A stretch of DNA of 64,000 nt from Varroa destructor (taxonomy: Eukaryota; Arthropoda; Arachnida; Mesostigmata; Varroidae), in the NCBI RefSeq assembly GCF_002443255.2, contig NW_019211455.1, forward strand, positions 46,832,863-46,896,862. Direction: 5' to 3'. Positions 14,001 to 27,213 of the stretch are shown here, in pieces (the stretch's first letter is position 1; every line of letters begins with the position of its first letter). The position numbers and the translations under genes are program-made. The notes below the pieces were generated by a model that saw only the letters and a list, made by a program, of their open reading frames with translations, searched no databases and had not been told where the DNA came from.

Positions 14001-15060
14001 CCTTGCTGAAGTACGGTAAGTGCTCTCTCAATCAATAAAACATCCCTACCCGCTAAACACAGAAGAAAACCGTCGCATCTTCCATTATATTTCGCCTATA
14101 CTTGTCTTTAGAAACTCCTAACTCTCTATGTTCAGTTCAACAGAGTTCCGGACCCCTGTACTTGGACCTCCTTCTCTAATGCGTTTGTACTTCGCATCAA
14201 TTAGGACACTAACACAAAACGGTTCCATGTGTTCTCCTAGTCAACAGGGGTTTCTTAACCTTCTTAGCATTTAGACTCGTTCCTTCCATAGAATCAGCAC
14301 TTCAGTCGTCGAACTTCTTTCTTGCCGACTGGTCACATTCCTCAACCGGACCGTCACCCGACGGACATCCCCTGTTTTCTCGAATTGCGCGTCCACCGCT
14401 GGCATTTCTACGGGTATCCCGGAACCACAACCCAGTTCATCTCGCTCATATCACCATTTGCATAATTCCTGTCGCTCAGTGGTTCGTCCGTGGCTCGCCC
14501 CAAAATAGCCCGACTCACAGTACCGAATACGACCCCTGTGCTTACCTCAGTTCAAAATTCCATTGCTTATCCCCATATTGCTCCCTCTGGCCCACATTTC
14601 CTCGTCGAACGACGACTGTGTTTAACCACTGCCTGGGGGTTTGGGAGTTTGCAAGGCGCATGAGTCGCGGAGAGCGATGGTGAAACTTACCGACGAAGCT
14701 GATCAATGCTTGGTTGACCCTCGATCCGAAAAGAGGCGCACAGATTCGAACACACTCGAACTGTCCACCTAACTACCCAGCCCTCAAAGGGCTGTTTGCA
14801 ATATATTTGCATATAGGCTCATTAGCGTGTTAGCGGCCTGGTAATCTGGCAGCCCTCTGGCTTAACCTAGAAACCTTCCCTAGGCCATATATGCTAGTTG
14901 CTTCACATCGTACAGACGACAAAAGCTGCCCCAGGGCCCACAGAGCTCCTGTCCATAGCTTAGAGAGATCCTGAACCAGCGCACCTGTCCGATTCGCGGT
15001 GCACACGGTTTCCTCTTGCATCTACAGTGTTACGCAAAAAGGATTGTGCTGTCCTCGACT

Positions 15061-15255
15061 TGGTTGTCCTTCCAATCTCAACCTTAACCTAACTTAACCT
15101 GTCTAGCCTAGCATTGAATTCCCGTTGACAAGCGAGCGAGTGCGATGGTACGGGTAAGGTTAGTCAGGTTAAGTCTGACCGAGTAGGTTAGCTTGGAGCT
15201 TAGGTTTACACACGTAGTTTCGTTAAGTGAACTGATTAATATTCAGCCGCCGATG
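15061..15255. repeat. AACCT / AGGTT motif cluster in inverted arrangement
   Basis: Positions 15,081-15,100 carry three AACCT-type units separated by one or two bases. About 60 bases later, at 15,153-15,205, AGGTT-type units follow in the opposite orientation (AGGTTAG, AGGTTAAG, AGGTTAG, TTAGGTTT). The units resemble the arthropod TTAGG telomere repeat but are degenerate and short. A GC-rich segment with two possible start codons in good context (15,278 and 15,513) follows. The cluster could be an interstitial telomere-like remnant or a promoter element. Confidence 0.5.
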
Positions 15256-18200
15256 CGGCAGCGACAGGCGGGTAAATATGGCAGACAGTAGAGAGCAAAG
15301 AATACTCATGCACATATCGAGCGAGAAATACGACACAGGGCGAGGAAGAATTCGAAATGTTATCATCGTGGTTATTTGGTCAGGGCTAGACGTTTCAAAT
15401 CATTCGTTGATCGAATTGGCAATTACTAGGCAAGTTCGTCGTGGACTTGTTTTGGTAGTTGATTCGACCCAGCGTGCGAAGGCCCCCCAGGGGAAGACGA
15501 CACCCCACAAAGATGGATGCGTCGTTTAGGATGCCGCCGGTCGACACGAACCGGTTTAGGCTGGCGCTTGAGTCAGCTAACCCAGATTTACTCGAAAAAG
15601 GGAAATTCAGAGAAACACCGAATTGTTCACTGTTATAACAATATTGAACAAGGTCTAGCTATGGTCATGTGACATTGTGCTAGTCAGTGAAGACTTAATT
15701 TAAATATGTTTCAAAAGTTCGCCCGCCATCGTCCACGGCCTGAACGTTTTGACATATGGGTGTGCCCGAGAATCATTATGTGCTTGCTTGCCCTGAAGTT
15801 GCTGTGCTGAAGGGAATCTTCTTGTTTTCATGTCTTCAAAGGAGCGGATTATGGCTCCCTGACGAAAGTCGCTTTGATAGGAATTTCAAAAGGTGTACAA
15901 GTTAATGTCACCTCAACAAAGAGATTCGAGTCTATGGCTCACAGCTGGATTGGACTTAACAAGTAGTATGACAAATGGAATGGTGACAACAGATAGTTAA
16001 CAGGACACAGTGTGCCTGTGCATAGTTAAATTTCTTTTACACGCTCATGTAAAATTAGCGAATGTCTAAGCTTGTTTCTCCATTACACTTAGTCATTTCC
16101 CAGGCTGTACTAAAATTCAACATTAACAAAAGGTTTACTTGTGTGTACTTAATACCACTTCACTAAATATCTACTCAGTGATATAGGATGGAATATGCCC
16201 CAATTTGATCTGCTGCAGTATAATTGTTATTGTCGCCTTATAAAATGTCAAATACATTGTCCTTGTAGTATATTAGACTTATTCAGCAAACGTTGTGGCG
16301 ATAACTAATGCACGTTGCTAATTTCGTATACTTCGATAGCATTAAGTGGCTTCGTCCTATTCAATTGCAGGCATACTCCTTGCAAAGGTCCACCGGCCTT
16401 TCATGTAAACGGCTGCGATCTGAATCTGAAGGAATAGTTATGTAGACCCTCATACGTATTTTCCTATCGAGAACAGAAGAGAGGTCTATTCGACATTTAG
16501 CTTCCTATGCATTTTATCCCTCTTGCAATCGGCCGCGCGAGCGCCAGCATAAGTAATGGAGGCGTTACACGGACTGGCTTTTGTACGTTAATCGTACAGA
16601 GCACTTTTGCACCAGTGTCGGCTCTCTCTGCTACGTACTCCATTCACCAGCGACAAACATCGAGACAATCTCATTAAGAGTGTTAATGGTCCTTACCGAG
16701 GAAAGGGATCGTGCCATCACACTAGCGTTTGGTTCTATTTGGTTCAGCAATTTCGTCTCTGCATGGCCACATCTAACCACCTGCAGATTTCTCCTAGCAG
16801 GTTGCGCGATACCTCGTCCGACACTTGGCACAGTCCACTGCTAAAGCCATGCATGAAATGGAAGTCTGACGAGCTCATCTTGAGCGTGAGGAAGATCCCG
16901 CTAGAGCCTCTACCATCATTTTCCGTCCCTGCAACCACCCCCGCTTTAGCCAACCAACGCTCCGCTCGTTTACTGAATGTTGTCTACCAACTAAATGCAG
17001 CCACTGAATCCTGAATGAAGTCATCCTCTAAATCTTCGTCCATTGCCGCCGCATTCTCCTGAACAACATTTGGTTCCCTTAACTTCTTATGGGCCAGCTC
17101 TATCCCACACCCCACTCTTCTGTGTCCGTTCGTTTACTTCGATTTCTTCTGGGTCTCCTGGGTCACTCGGTTACCACTAGTACTGCCTGCTCCTAAGTTA
17201 CAGTCGGCTTCTGAGTTTGGCTCATATTGCTGCATTGTCTTGCCTTGTGTCCACCTATATTTGCCTTGCCTCCGCGCCTATATTGTCCACGGTGTGTGAT
17301 GGCGCTTACTTGCTTACTGGCGTGATTGGATGAGCCCAGACGCCCAACTGAGCTCATAGGACCCTGGTCATCTCATAGATTTTCCTTTGCCACGGGACTG
17401 CCACACCAGCCGTTACTGGTAGGCAGAAAGCAGGCGTAATACTGCGGTCACCCAATCCCGATATCGGGACAGGGTTGGTAGTTCGGTCTTTTTCTCTGGT
17501 TGCGCCTTTAGTCGTCCTCCTACGCTTGTGGTGGTCGACGATCCACCGATGGCAGCCGAGAAAGCACGGACGGTTGTATGCAGCAAATGCTGCTCAAAAA
17601 AGAAGGACGGGGGAGGGGGGATGGCTAAGTATGGGGCAAAGGTAGTCGCCTTTATTGAGTGTGTTGCATAGTGAACCGCCGAAGCAATCCGACGTGTACA
17701 AACTTGGACGATGAAAGCATTTTGCTAAGAATAGGGACGGTTGTATGGTTTGATCGAGGCCTCTGTGCAGCGGGAAATAGCTAGGAGTCAACACACAGCC
17801 GACAAAGTCATGAACACATTTGTATGCTAAACGTGCGCGTATCATACGGACGTGCTGGTAACACTGCATGAACCGATTGGCCAGGGCGCAGGGGGAGAGG
17901 TCCGATTCCCACTATCTGATAGCAGAGCGCGCTCACTGGTGGTTCTTCAGAAGCTGTGTTCAAGAATTGCGGGACCGAATTTCCTCGAATTTATCGTCAA
18001 TGAGTAAGGATTTCGAGTCTAGTTTTAGACTAGTCGTAGTCTCTGACGGCTGCCACTTTGTCTGCCAGGGTCAGCACGAGTCAGCGATCTGTCCCCAGTC
18101 TGTGATCGGTGGTCGTATCTGAGTTGGTCATGTAATTTTCAAAGCGGCGATCAAGCTAACTTCAGGCGTCCCGTCATTGTCAAGTCCGCCACCATCATCG

Positions 18201-21200
18201 GTCCAACCTGCCTGTTTGCCCATGATGTCGTGCGCTTTCGGGCCTCGTGTACTCGGCTGGCCAGTTCGTGTGGGTGCTGTCGGAACTTAGGAGGAGCTGG
18301 CGTACAAACTTAACCGATCCGTGGGATCAAGGAAAATTGATGGTGTTTAGCTTCGGCTGCTGGCGTTAGCCAGTACTAAGGATTGACTAGGTACCACTAT
18401 GAACACAGAGCATACGCACACAGAGAACAAAGAACCCTATCGCGTGCATATAATTTAGGACGAACTCGGAGAAAAACAACCTAGGATAGCAAGCTAGATT
18501 TTTAGCTAGGAAGCCAAAGAAATGAATGATCAAACAGATACCCACTAATCACTGCCATTGCTGGTAAACGCTACAGGGTAGAACGGGTCGCTGTTTCCAG
18601 CGTTAAGCCTTTACTAGCTACAGACTTTATAAGATAAATAACCCATACGTGAGAAAAAACCACGTAAACGGCCGTGACGATCAACTAATAAGCATAAATT
18701 GCTTTAATAGTTGTATCGGAACTAGTGTTGTGTAGTACTAGCAACGTAAAGAAGTCAAATCCAAGGGATAGTTATCAAGTTTTTACTCATTTTTTTACTT
18801 CTCTTTTTACCCCTAACTCTCCTGCAGTTTAAAATAAGTTTAAAATGAAGACTCTTAAACTGACAAGTAAGCTTTTTTCGAAATGTGAACTAACTTTCAG
18901 CTTCCTTTTCCCCCTCATATATAGAGTATTTCATCTCAGCCTATTCACCACTGAAAGTTAACAATGTGCAATTTTGGGCAGCTGGCCTCAGAGTCTGAAC
19001 TTCAGAGACATATGCGCTATATTCACAGCTAGTCTACTTGTTAACTCGCCACATCTTCCCGATCGGATCTGACCGCTTCTTAAGTGGTTCTACAGTTATG
19101 GCCTACCTGCTCCAAATAACGTCACAGGATAAACGGAGTCCTACAAAGCCGAACAACTGGGCTATAAAACCTCACATCACTAGGATGGAATTGACAAAGT
19201 GGGCTCACCTTAACTTTGTGCCTTTACCAAGCTTAAGTGAGTGTACGCAAATCGTCCATCTCCTTCTCTCGGTATCTCTCTCAACGAACTCCAACAATAG
19301 CCCGTCATTACTATATTATTGCTTCAGCGATCGTCCTTCGTGTACCAACAACGACGGCAGTGATGATTCCGATCTCCATCACTTCTAAAAGGTGATCAGA
19401 TCGGTGAGCTAAAGTGGGACGCTGAATTGTGTTAGTAGAATTATTCATACCGACTAACCCGGCATGTCGACTAAGCCGAAATATACGAGTAGATTGACTG
19501 TAAGACGACTGTCTACTTTGATGATGGCAGGGAATAGTGTATAACGCCGCCATTACCGACATAATGCTGGCTCAAGGCAATGGCCTGACACCAAATCACA
19601 TTTGCGTTTTTGCTAGTCGTTCTATACGTTGTTCCGCACTTACCCCCCATAGGGGTATTGTGGCGTTGTCCCCGGATTGTTGTTTTGGTGCAGTGTGTAC
19701 TAACCATTGCATTGCTAGGTACTGTGTATTTGTCTTTATTTGTGGACATTGTTACGGAACTGGTTATTGCTATCCTTGCGCTGTCTGTATGTAGAACAAA
19801 AGAAAAACGAGCTCCATCGTACATGTACACACATCTATGAGCAAAAGATGCTTATGAATATTGCATGCGTGCCCTTTTGGTTGGAATGGCATTGGCGCGC
19901 ACTCTTAGGCAAAGGAGTGTTGCCCCTGGTAAAAAAACAACAATCGGCACATCCTTACCAAGTCAATTGTCTCCCCCTCAACTGACCTCGGCATAGCGAC
20001 TGGATACTTTGTCACCAGTCATTCGTTCATTTTACCGCTAGTACCGAAAACAACTATTATCTCAGATCTCGATTCCCTTCGTTGGCACCGCCAGCTGTTA
20101 ATATATGCGCTGTCCTTAGATATAGATAGTATTTTCTGCTAAGATGGCAAAAACCACTGGTGGGCCAGTTGGTCCTTCCTAATTAAACAACGTTGGAGAC
20201 TACCTATTTTACCATCACTACTTCTACTGGGAATATCGATATTGACATCTCCTCGTAGTTTCCGTGCGCATAATGAAACACACTGTTGGCTTGTTAATTG
20301 TATGCTACGAGTATCAGACGAACGTATCATAGATGAACACGCCAACAATTTTGGTAAATGTCTTATGTCGGGCTTGAGAGCCAGCCTGGAGAGTGGACAA
20401 CAGATAGGAGAAAACAGGATGCGACCACCGGACCAGTAGCACACAGTGGCAACAGGTTGCCATAAATCCTAATGGTTTGTTCGTCGATATGACATATAGC
20501 CATGGCCGCGGTCAATATATGCGTGTTACCTGAGGTGGCAAAGAGAAGTTGTATTGCAGATATGCATTATCTTGCTTACGTACAGCCTACAATGCTGCAC
20601 GTACATTCCATATGGTAAGAGTTCCATAGCAAACATACTACTTAATTATTTGATGGCTTCAACTGAAATTCTATTTCTATGAAACGTGTTGCTGGCCAAG
20701 CGTCTATATTGGAACAAAATTGATGTCGCTTATTTATAAGCCATGTTAAAATAAAGCAGGCGGAATGGATGAAATGTGTTACGTGCTGATAGAGGCTTGT
20801 TTGATTGACACGGTTATTGAATATAACTGGCACTGTCTTTAGTCTTTAACTTTAACTTAAGGCATAAATTGGTCAGCAGCTATTAAATATGAACGAATGA
20901 GTTTTTCATAGTAACTGTGAGTGAAGTGACATTAATGTACCTAGACTCTAGCAAATTTTGAAAAGTAAATCAAACATGCCTAAAAGCCTTTAAAAATACC
21001 AAAAGTCTTTAAAAAAAAATCATAACCAATTTCTGCAACAAAAGTTCAAAATAGAGAGTCCAGAGAAGTTAATTTTTCATTGCTTTTCACAATATTTTCG
21101 AACATTTTCAATCGACATAACTTTTGCATTCTTCGAAAGCCGTATGGAGACTGGCGATATTCTCGAATGTCGATTTCGGGAAACCAAGGAGGACGATCAT

Positions 21201-22300
21201 TTTGTGGCGGGTTATCACCTTGCTTGAAGACGTCGAATCTTCGTTCAAATTTTTAGGATGAGCTTCATATCTACGCCACGATGACTCAATCACAATTTTT
21301 TTCTTAAGATACCTTCTTTTGGACTTTCCTTTAGAACCAAAATGCGAATAAATACATGACAAATAAAAGTTACCGCAAACATTAATAAATGCTATTATGT
21401 TCATAGAGGATAGGTTACAACGTGTGATTTTTTATACATTTATGTCTGTCATTTGTATACACATAGACAAACGCTCAACTGTACCCACTATAATATTAGA
21501 TAAGAATCACGAGCCACTATGAAAGAAAACACAATAACCTTGGAGGTAAACGCGAATGTCTATTTTTTGCTCATCTTTCAAGAAAATAATTAACAATGAC
21601 CACAATATCGACGTGTCTAGAAAGTGCACCATGGTGCATGTACTTGTAAAAATCTGAGGCGTTGCCTGCATATTCATCTCGCGCGTTCGCCCAGACAATA
21701 TGAGCGAAACAAGCCTTTCCCAACGCTAGCTCGCCCTGCTTCTCCGTCAACTTACTTACCTAGTCAATGAGTCTAGCGGCTTTTTAGCATTTGGGAAGAA
21801 AAGGCTTATGATTAGGCAATATTTATCGGTAACGAGGCAAAACCCTGGTGGCTTTCTCTGACGGTCTGAACAGGTTTCTTCGCTTTTCGATGGGTTAACG
21901 AACCCATGACGACTCATGAAAACCTAGTGATTAAACCAGTCCTATTGCTGTGGAACTCGACAATGAGACTCAACCGATCATTTGCCTCTCCTTCGATCTA
22001 CTTGTAAATCGACCTGTAGGTCTAGCTGCCCGTTTTCAATAGGAAAGAAGTTTCACAGTCGCCAGTACGCGACAGAATTTGTTTGTGGCCTATAATGTAG
22101 GAGTTGCGACGTGCACGATCTTGCCCGGTTGTGTTTATTCACCCAAACGACATCTCTAACCGTGAGCTGCGCTATAACGCTGTGATAACCATAGTGGTAC
22201 TATGCAGTAGACAACGTTCTTCTGCTGGGGCATTGAAGCAGCTTCATGGATGGGCGTAAATGTGTGTCTGTGCGCGTGATCTGGTGAGGTCTTTTCCATG
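15256..22300. other. Unassigned DNA with weak open frames
   Basis: Open frames such as 15278-15529 and 16607-17014 on the plus strand have no recognised domain. A 41-codon frame from 15,513 starts with two nearby ATGs in a purine-rich context and reads like coding sequence, but a frame of that length is common by chance. The 18.3-22.3 kb part is A+T-rich with no gene that I can support. Confidence 0.5.
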
Positions 22301-24792
22301 AGTCGTCACCGCTATAAACAGGTAGCAGATAGACACCCCCTACCAGGCGGCTAACCTAGGCCGCATCTGCGGTCCTGCCTCCGCAACCACACCAACCTCT
22401 GTTTCGGCCACCTCTAAGCACCTGTGCGCCAGCTGACCGCTGACTGGCTTTTAAGCGTGTGACCGAAAGCTAGATGGACAAGGTCACAGTAAGTGATTGT
22501 GTCTGAGTCGAAACGGGGTGCGATCGGGAATTGGGACCGCAGACCCATTGGCGAGAAACATAAGCTTGCTTAGACTTGTTGGAGTAGAGGAAAATGAGAT
22601 AGAAGTCCTTGCAGAGTTAGATCGGCATCCATAGCTTTAGCTACAGTTGCTGATGTTTGCTGCACGTCCCTCTTGTCCTCTTCTTTGACTCGTCCCCGAC
22701 CTGTTTTGGGTCCTAAGGGCAGGTTCAGGCACTTGATTCCCACGAGCCACCACTTCCCGTCTCGAGTCTCTATCACTGCTGTCGGCCTGGCAGCAGCTTG
22801 TCCACACAAGCAACAGATAGAGCAAACGCGACCTTTGAAGAAATCAGCCCGCGACCTGCCTCTTACATTTTAAGATGGCTATATTTGTGCGGGCGACGCT
22901 CGCACTAGTCCATCCGCGCGCAGCCGACCCGTGCACCAGCACTCAACTAGACTGTGGAAGCTATCTAGTGCGTTTGTTCACCCAGAACCCATATAACAAC
23001 AACAGAGAACTGGCAAACAACAAGCGATTCAAGAACCAAAAGAAGTTCGAACATCAGACAGGTTCTGCTCTTCACCGCCGTAACAGCTACCATCATATTG
23101 CCGCCTTCCTTATGCCAGCTTCTCTATCTACTCCTGAGCTGCCTGTCGTGACTCAACGCCAAACAACCGCCGCACAAAGATGGAGTCATCCTCGGAGTCA
23201 CGCTGCATCATGCGCGACTACGTCGCCAAACTTCTTCGTCCAGTCCTCTAAACGCAATCACCGCAATAATCAATAGAAGCATAAGCATCAGCACCATGAC
23301 GGCCTGCTCCTGATCGCTCTGTTTCTTTAGGATATCAGATCCCGATCATAGTCTCTCTTCGTTTCGCGCAGTCTGACCTTCAGGTCTACGCAGCATCCTT
23401 TCCTGATTTATATCAATAGCTAAAAACCAGCCCTACTCAACCTTGTCCAAGCAGGCAGCAGGCCACATCTACGATTAGCCTTTTTTTCAGCTGCGCTTCA
23501 GTTGCGTCTAACCCTCATCGCCTGAATAGGTTCTTCGATGTAAACGTCTCTTCCCAATAAGATCTTCTACGTAGTCTTCTCAGTTTGATTTTCTTCGTTG
23601 TTCGCCATACCCATACCCTTTCAGAACCAATGGTACCACAAGGAAATACGTATATATTACAGTTTTTTCGCTTTTACATAAACTGCAAGTTGGATTTAGG
23701 TGCGGCTTTTGTTCATAGCAATTGCTAGAGATGAACCTGAGGTCTTGAGACACTTTCAAAAGACTTTGTTGCTAGCTCGTTCTGATTCTCCGATTTTGGC
23801 TCTATATCGTTTTCCTTTATCTCTCTCTTTGTTCATCACCCTCTCCTTCGAGTGTAACAATCCACCTTCTCGCAAACAGGCCAAGACATCGCACAAATTG
23901 CTTCAGCGATCTCACCATCAGCTCCGGTAGCACACTCCAAGAAGTAGCCACGAGAAAAAACGGGCGCCAAACGACCTCACAAAGGCTGAAGTAGGCAAGC
24001 TGAAATCTGCTTTCAGACGAACAGATGTTCACCCGTGCTCGTCCACCCCATCGTCAGCTGATCGCTCGTGCCCGATCCTGTTCAATACTGTCCTCGCGGC
24101 TACCGTTGTCATTGATGATGATGGTGCTTTTGCAGGGGCATCTGCTACCGTTGCTACTGCATTCGCTCGAGCGTTGTATTATGCTCAATTTCAACAGTCT
24201 GGCGCCCGGCTCCCATTGTGGCTGAGGCCGCAGTGGACGAATCTCAACAATCCAACGACAACCGTTCTTAGCTCGTGGAGTCGCTACACCGCAGAAGCAA
24301 CAGTGCCAATTCTTCTATCCAATCGTTGTTAAGGCTCTCTTTGAGCTCCTCTGGTTCTGCCATGGCAGACTGACTATTGTCTGCGGGTCCTTGCTAAGCC
24401 GGGATCTATGCTTTCTACTTTCGCCCTTGGCACTCCTTCGTCCCCCAGCTGTTGTAGAGGTGTAACCCAAACTCAGCCGATCTGCACCCACGTAGAGCCC
24501 GATAAGAACGGACAATAGAATAAAGATCTGACGAAACAGGGGGACGGGCAGACAGAGCGAACGGAGTTGAAGACGAAGATGGTAACGAAACGTTACACAT
24601 AACGCCTATCGCTCGCAACTTTAGCCCTTAGAAGACGGCGACAAGCCGAGCAAACCTGAAGAGGTTGACCTCGGTTGATTCTGTTTGGGCCGGCTTGGTT
24701 CGGCCTAAATAACGGCCGCTCTTTTGGTGTGTTTAGAGAAAAATCAGATGAAAGGAGAAGCGAAAAACTGGTGAAGAGCGAGCGGCAAACGA

Positions 24793-24828
<36 letters not shown>

Positions 24829-26050
24829 ATCATTGAACGACGAAAACGACGATTGCTACGAGTTCGCATCCCTGTGCCTTTTGTCTCGCCGTTTTCTCGC
24901 AGAGTTACCACTATAACCACTGTTAGAACAGTGATGGCGCGGCATGTTGAGCTCCGGCTACTGCCTCTTTAGAGGGAGCTTAAATGATTGGTTTCTTAAC
25001 TGTCCCGTCTGCTGCGCTATGTGTACCCGAGGCCGATGCTGGTCCACGGAATAGTCAGCGAAGCAAATCAGAAGAACAGGCTAAAGCACTGACACAACAA
25101 GTGCTAGTGCGAACAAAGGAGAAAAAAGAAGTTACTGCGCCGTATCACCCGTGCCGTCCATCCACCCGTCGTTCTATAGCGAGGGCAATAGCTGGCGCAT
25201 TCGCGCTCTCTTCATACTTTAACTCCCCGCGGCCATAGCGTTAGTCCGCAGATACAACATACAAAAAAATGGTAGGCTCAAGCAAGCAGATGCTCGCTCG
25301 AACGCTTTACAATTCTGTCGAACTGCTACCTGTGTAACCCCGGCTAAGTCACACGGCTTCGGTAGGTTGGGTCTTGACGCGACTGTGTTGTGAGCGCTAA
25401 CGACTGATCAGCCTCACCGCTACGGCCGCTGTAGCGCAATAGAAACAGAAAGGAGCTTCGCGAAGAAATAGAAGAGCAGAACAAAAAAGCCCCAAGTAAG
25501 AGGTAAACGAGAGAAGCAAAGGAGGAAAGAGACGGATGGAGAGAGAGTGGGGGCAGGCCGAATGTATTAAGAAGAAGGCAGTGGTACCGGCCGCCGATGC
25601 ACGCAGTTGAGCAAAGAGACCTGCATCGAATTCGTATGTATTGTATGTTCCACGAGTTGTAGCAGGTCGGCTAAATCGGCAGCGGGAAGAGGCTTTTCAC
25701 AGTCATCAACACAACATCAAACACAAGGCTAAACGCAGCTTGATCAGATGAGCAATGGCCTGCTCGAAGTGTTCGGTTTACTCCAGTGACTATCAGCAAC
25801 AGAATCACCATCAGTAGCAGTAACTACAAGAGAAGCAGCTGAAGAGGCGGCAATGACGGAACAAGATCGTGCGGTCGCCGACCTGCTCGAGCAGGCTTTC
25901 GGGCGATTTGTGCTGAGCGTCGAAACCTAGCGACCACGCGAGCGACTCTGCAGGCGGTCAGTCATCGTTGACGCCGACCCTGTCGTAGCAATCCTCGTCG
26001 ATAGCTAAAGACAGCAGGAAGTATATTTGATGGTACGGTGTGTACCACTA
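22301..26050. other. Large GC-richer block with pyrimidine-to-purine switch
   Basis: From about 22.3 to 24.4 kb the plus strand is rich in C and T. From about 24.7 to 26.0 kb it is rich in A and G, including a GA microsatellite. Many overlapping open frames exist (for example 22875-23276 on the plus strand), but they are low in complexity and not recognisable. A 25-codon ORF at 25853-25930 starts in good context. The block could be 5' untranslated exons or a divergent promoter for genes whose coding exons lie elsewhere. That is inference from composition only. Confidence 0.4.
24796..24826. repeat. (AG)n microsatellite, about 15 units
   Basis: Thirty-one bases of alternating A and G sit at the centre of a purine-rich segment. 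In arthropods such tracts can bind GAGA-type factors near promoters. That role is not shown here. Confidence 0.95.
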
Positions 26051-27191
26051 TTCAAATTGACGCGCGAATACACATTCGAAAAAGCATCATGCAGTCTCGC
26101 TGATACTCGCAGAATCCATTTCGCGTTCGTGCATTCTGTATATTTACTGTTGCAAACTGTGTTGACACCAATAGACAACACGTCAGAATGAATTCGTTTA
26201 GCTCGCAGGGTACCGGTTCAATTTGGTGTGATCGACCCTGTAAAGGCATCGAAGAGACGGAGAAACTATCGTTGCGTCTTATGGTGGCGATGCATCGAAT
26301 CACCATGTTGGTGTTGTGCATCACGTAGATCGCGCACCAAAAACAGAGATATGGGTTAAACGGGAAGTAAACGCGATGAGTTGTTCTATCGCCGACGCCT
26401 AGTATCAACCCACAAAGATCTCCGACGTAACGAGTAGACAAACAGACCACGCATCTGTCAGGCAATCGGGAACATAACAAAAAAGTATTTAATATCCGAT
26501 AACGTCCGACGTTCAAGAAAGAGTATCAGGGCGGCTGTCGATAGAGGGGCTCTTCCTGATTGCGTCGTTGGCAATTGCCGAAACGGACTGTCGCGTTACC
26601 AAACGCTACACACAAAGACATGTAGATCTATTCAGTTATTTATTCGTAAGTCTACGGGGCAACCTGGTAGCAACAGCGAAAACACTGCGGGGGAAGTAGC
26701 TGAGGAGTACGGAAAATGGAGAGCTATAGAGGTGGATAAGTACTAAAGGCTAGTGGCGATAATATAATGTTGATGATTTTTCTACTGATGTTGATAACAG
26801 CGGTGCGCGTTTGGTGGGCAACGATTTTGGCGAAAGCAAACGTCGTCACGACGACCACTAATAACAAACATGACTAGGGCAATAATGGCAGTAGCGGGAC
26901 CAGCAGACATCGGGCAGAAAACAGATCTGAAAAACTGATGATTATATTTTGCGTTTCGTCCCCGAATGGCGCACTCTTTGACGACAGCCACGACATAGAC
27001 AACGGCAACGGCAGAGACAGAGGCAAGCTATCGGCGGACACGCGTTCATGTAATTCCGTCTCTGGCTCATGGACTGATGATACGTCGGGGTATGACTCCT
27101 GTACGCATAGATGGCGTTAACAGCTATTAGAATACCGTTACACAGATACCGCTGAAGCCTGTCGACATTGAAAATGCGCGTGCGAAAACCA

Positions 27192-27213
27192 AGAGAGAGA
27201 GAGAGAGAGAGAG
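27192..27213. repeat. (AG)11 microsatellite
   Basis: Twenty-two bases of alternating A and G, visible directly. Confidence 0.95.

Larger units (their letters stand above)
4901..15060. other. A+T-rich intergenic or intronic DNA
   Basis: No gene can be supported. The stretch holds TA and TTA microsatellites, a (TAGC)5 repeat, a short direct repeat near 8,798-8,831 (TTGACAGTTTGA twice, 22 bases apart) and scattered unrecognised open frames. The longest, 11329-11736 on the plus strand (135 codons), has no domain that I recognise. A possible short exon at 7940-8003 ends in a perfect GTAAGT donor, but the obvious acceptor 72 bases on leads straight into a stop codon. Confidence 0.55.

Noticed and set aside
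14700..14800. Possible tRNA, from a GATTCGAAC-like box
   Set aside because: No matching A box or acceptor and anticodon stems could be folded around it.
22875..23276. 133-codon plus-strand ORF
   Set aside because: The composition is Asn/Ser/Thr/Arg-rich and shaped by the local sequence. It lies in a pyrimidine-rich block where other frames are open too.
26052..26516. 154-codon minus-strand ORF
   Set aside because: It is cysteine-rich with no recognisable motif, no supporting splice sites and no hydrophobic or repeat pattern typical of a family. A frame of this length is plausible by chance in 64 kb.
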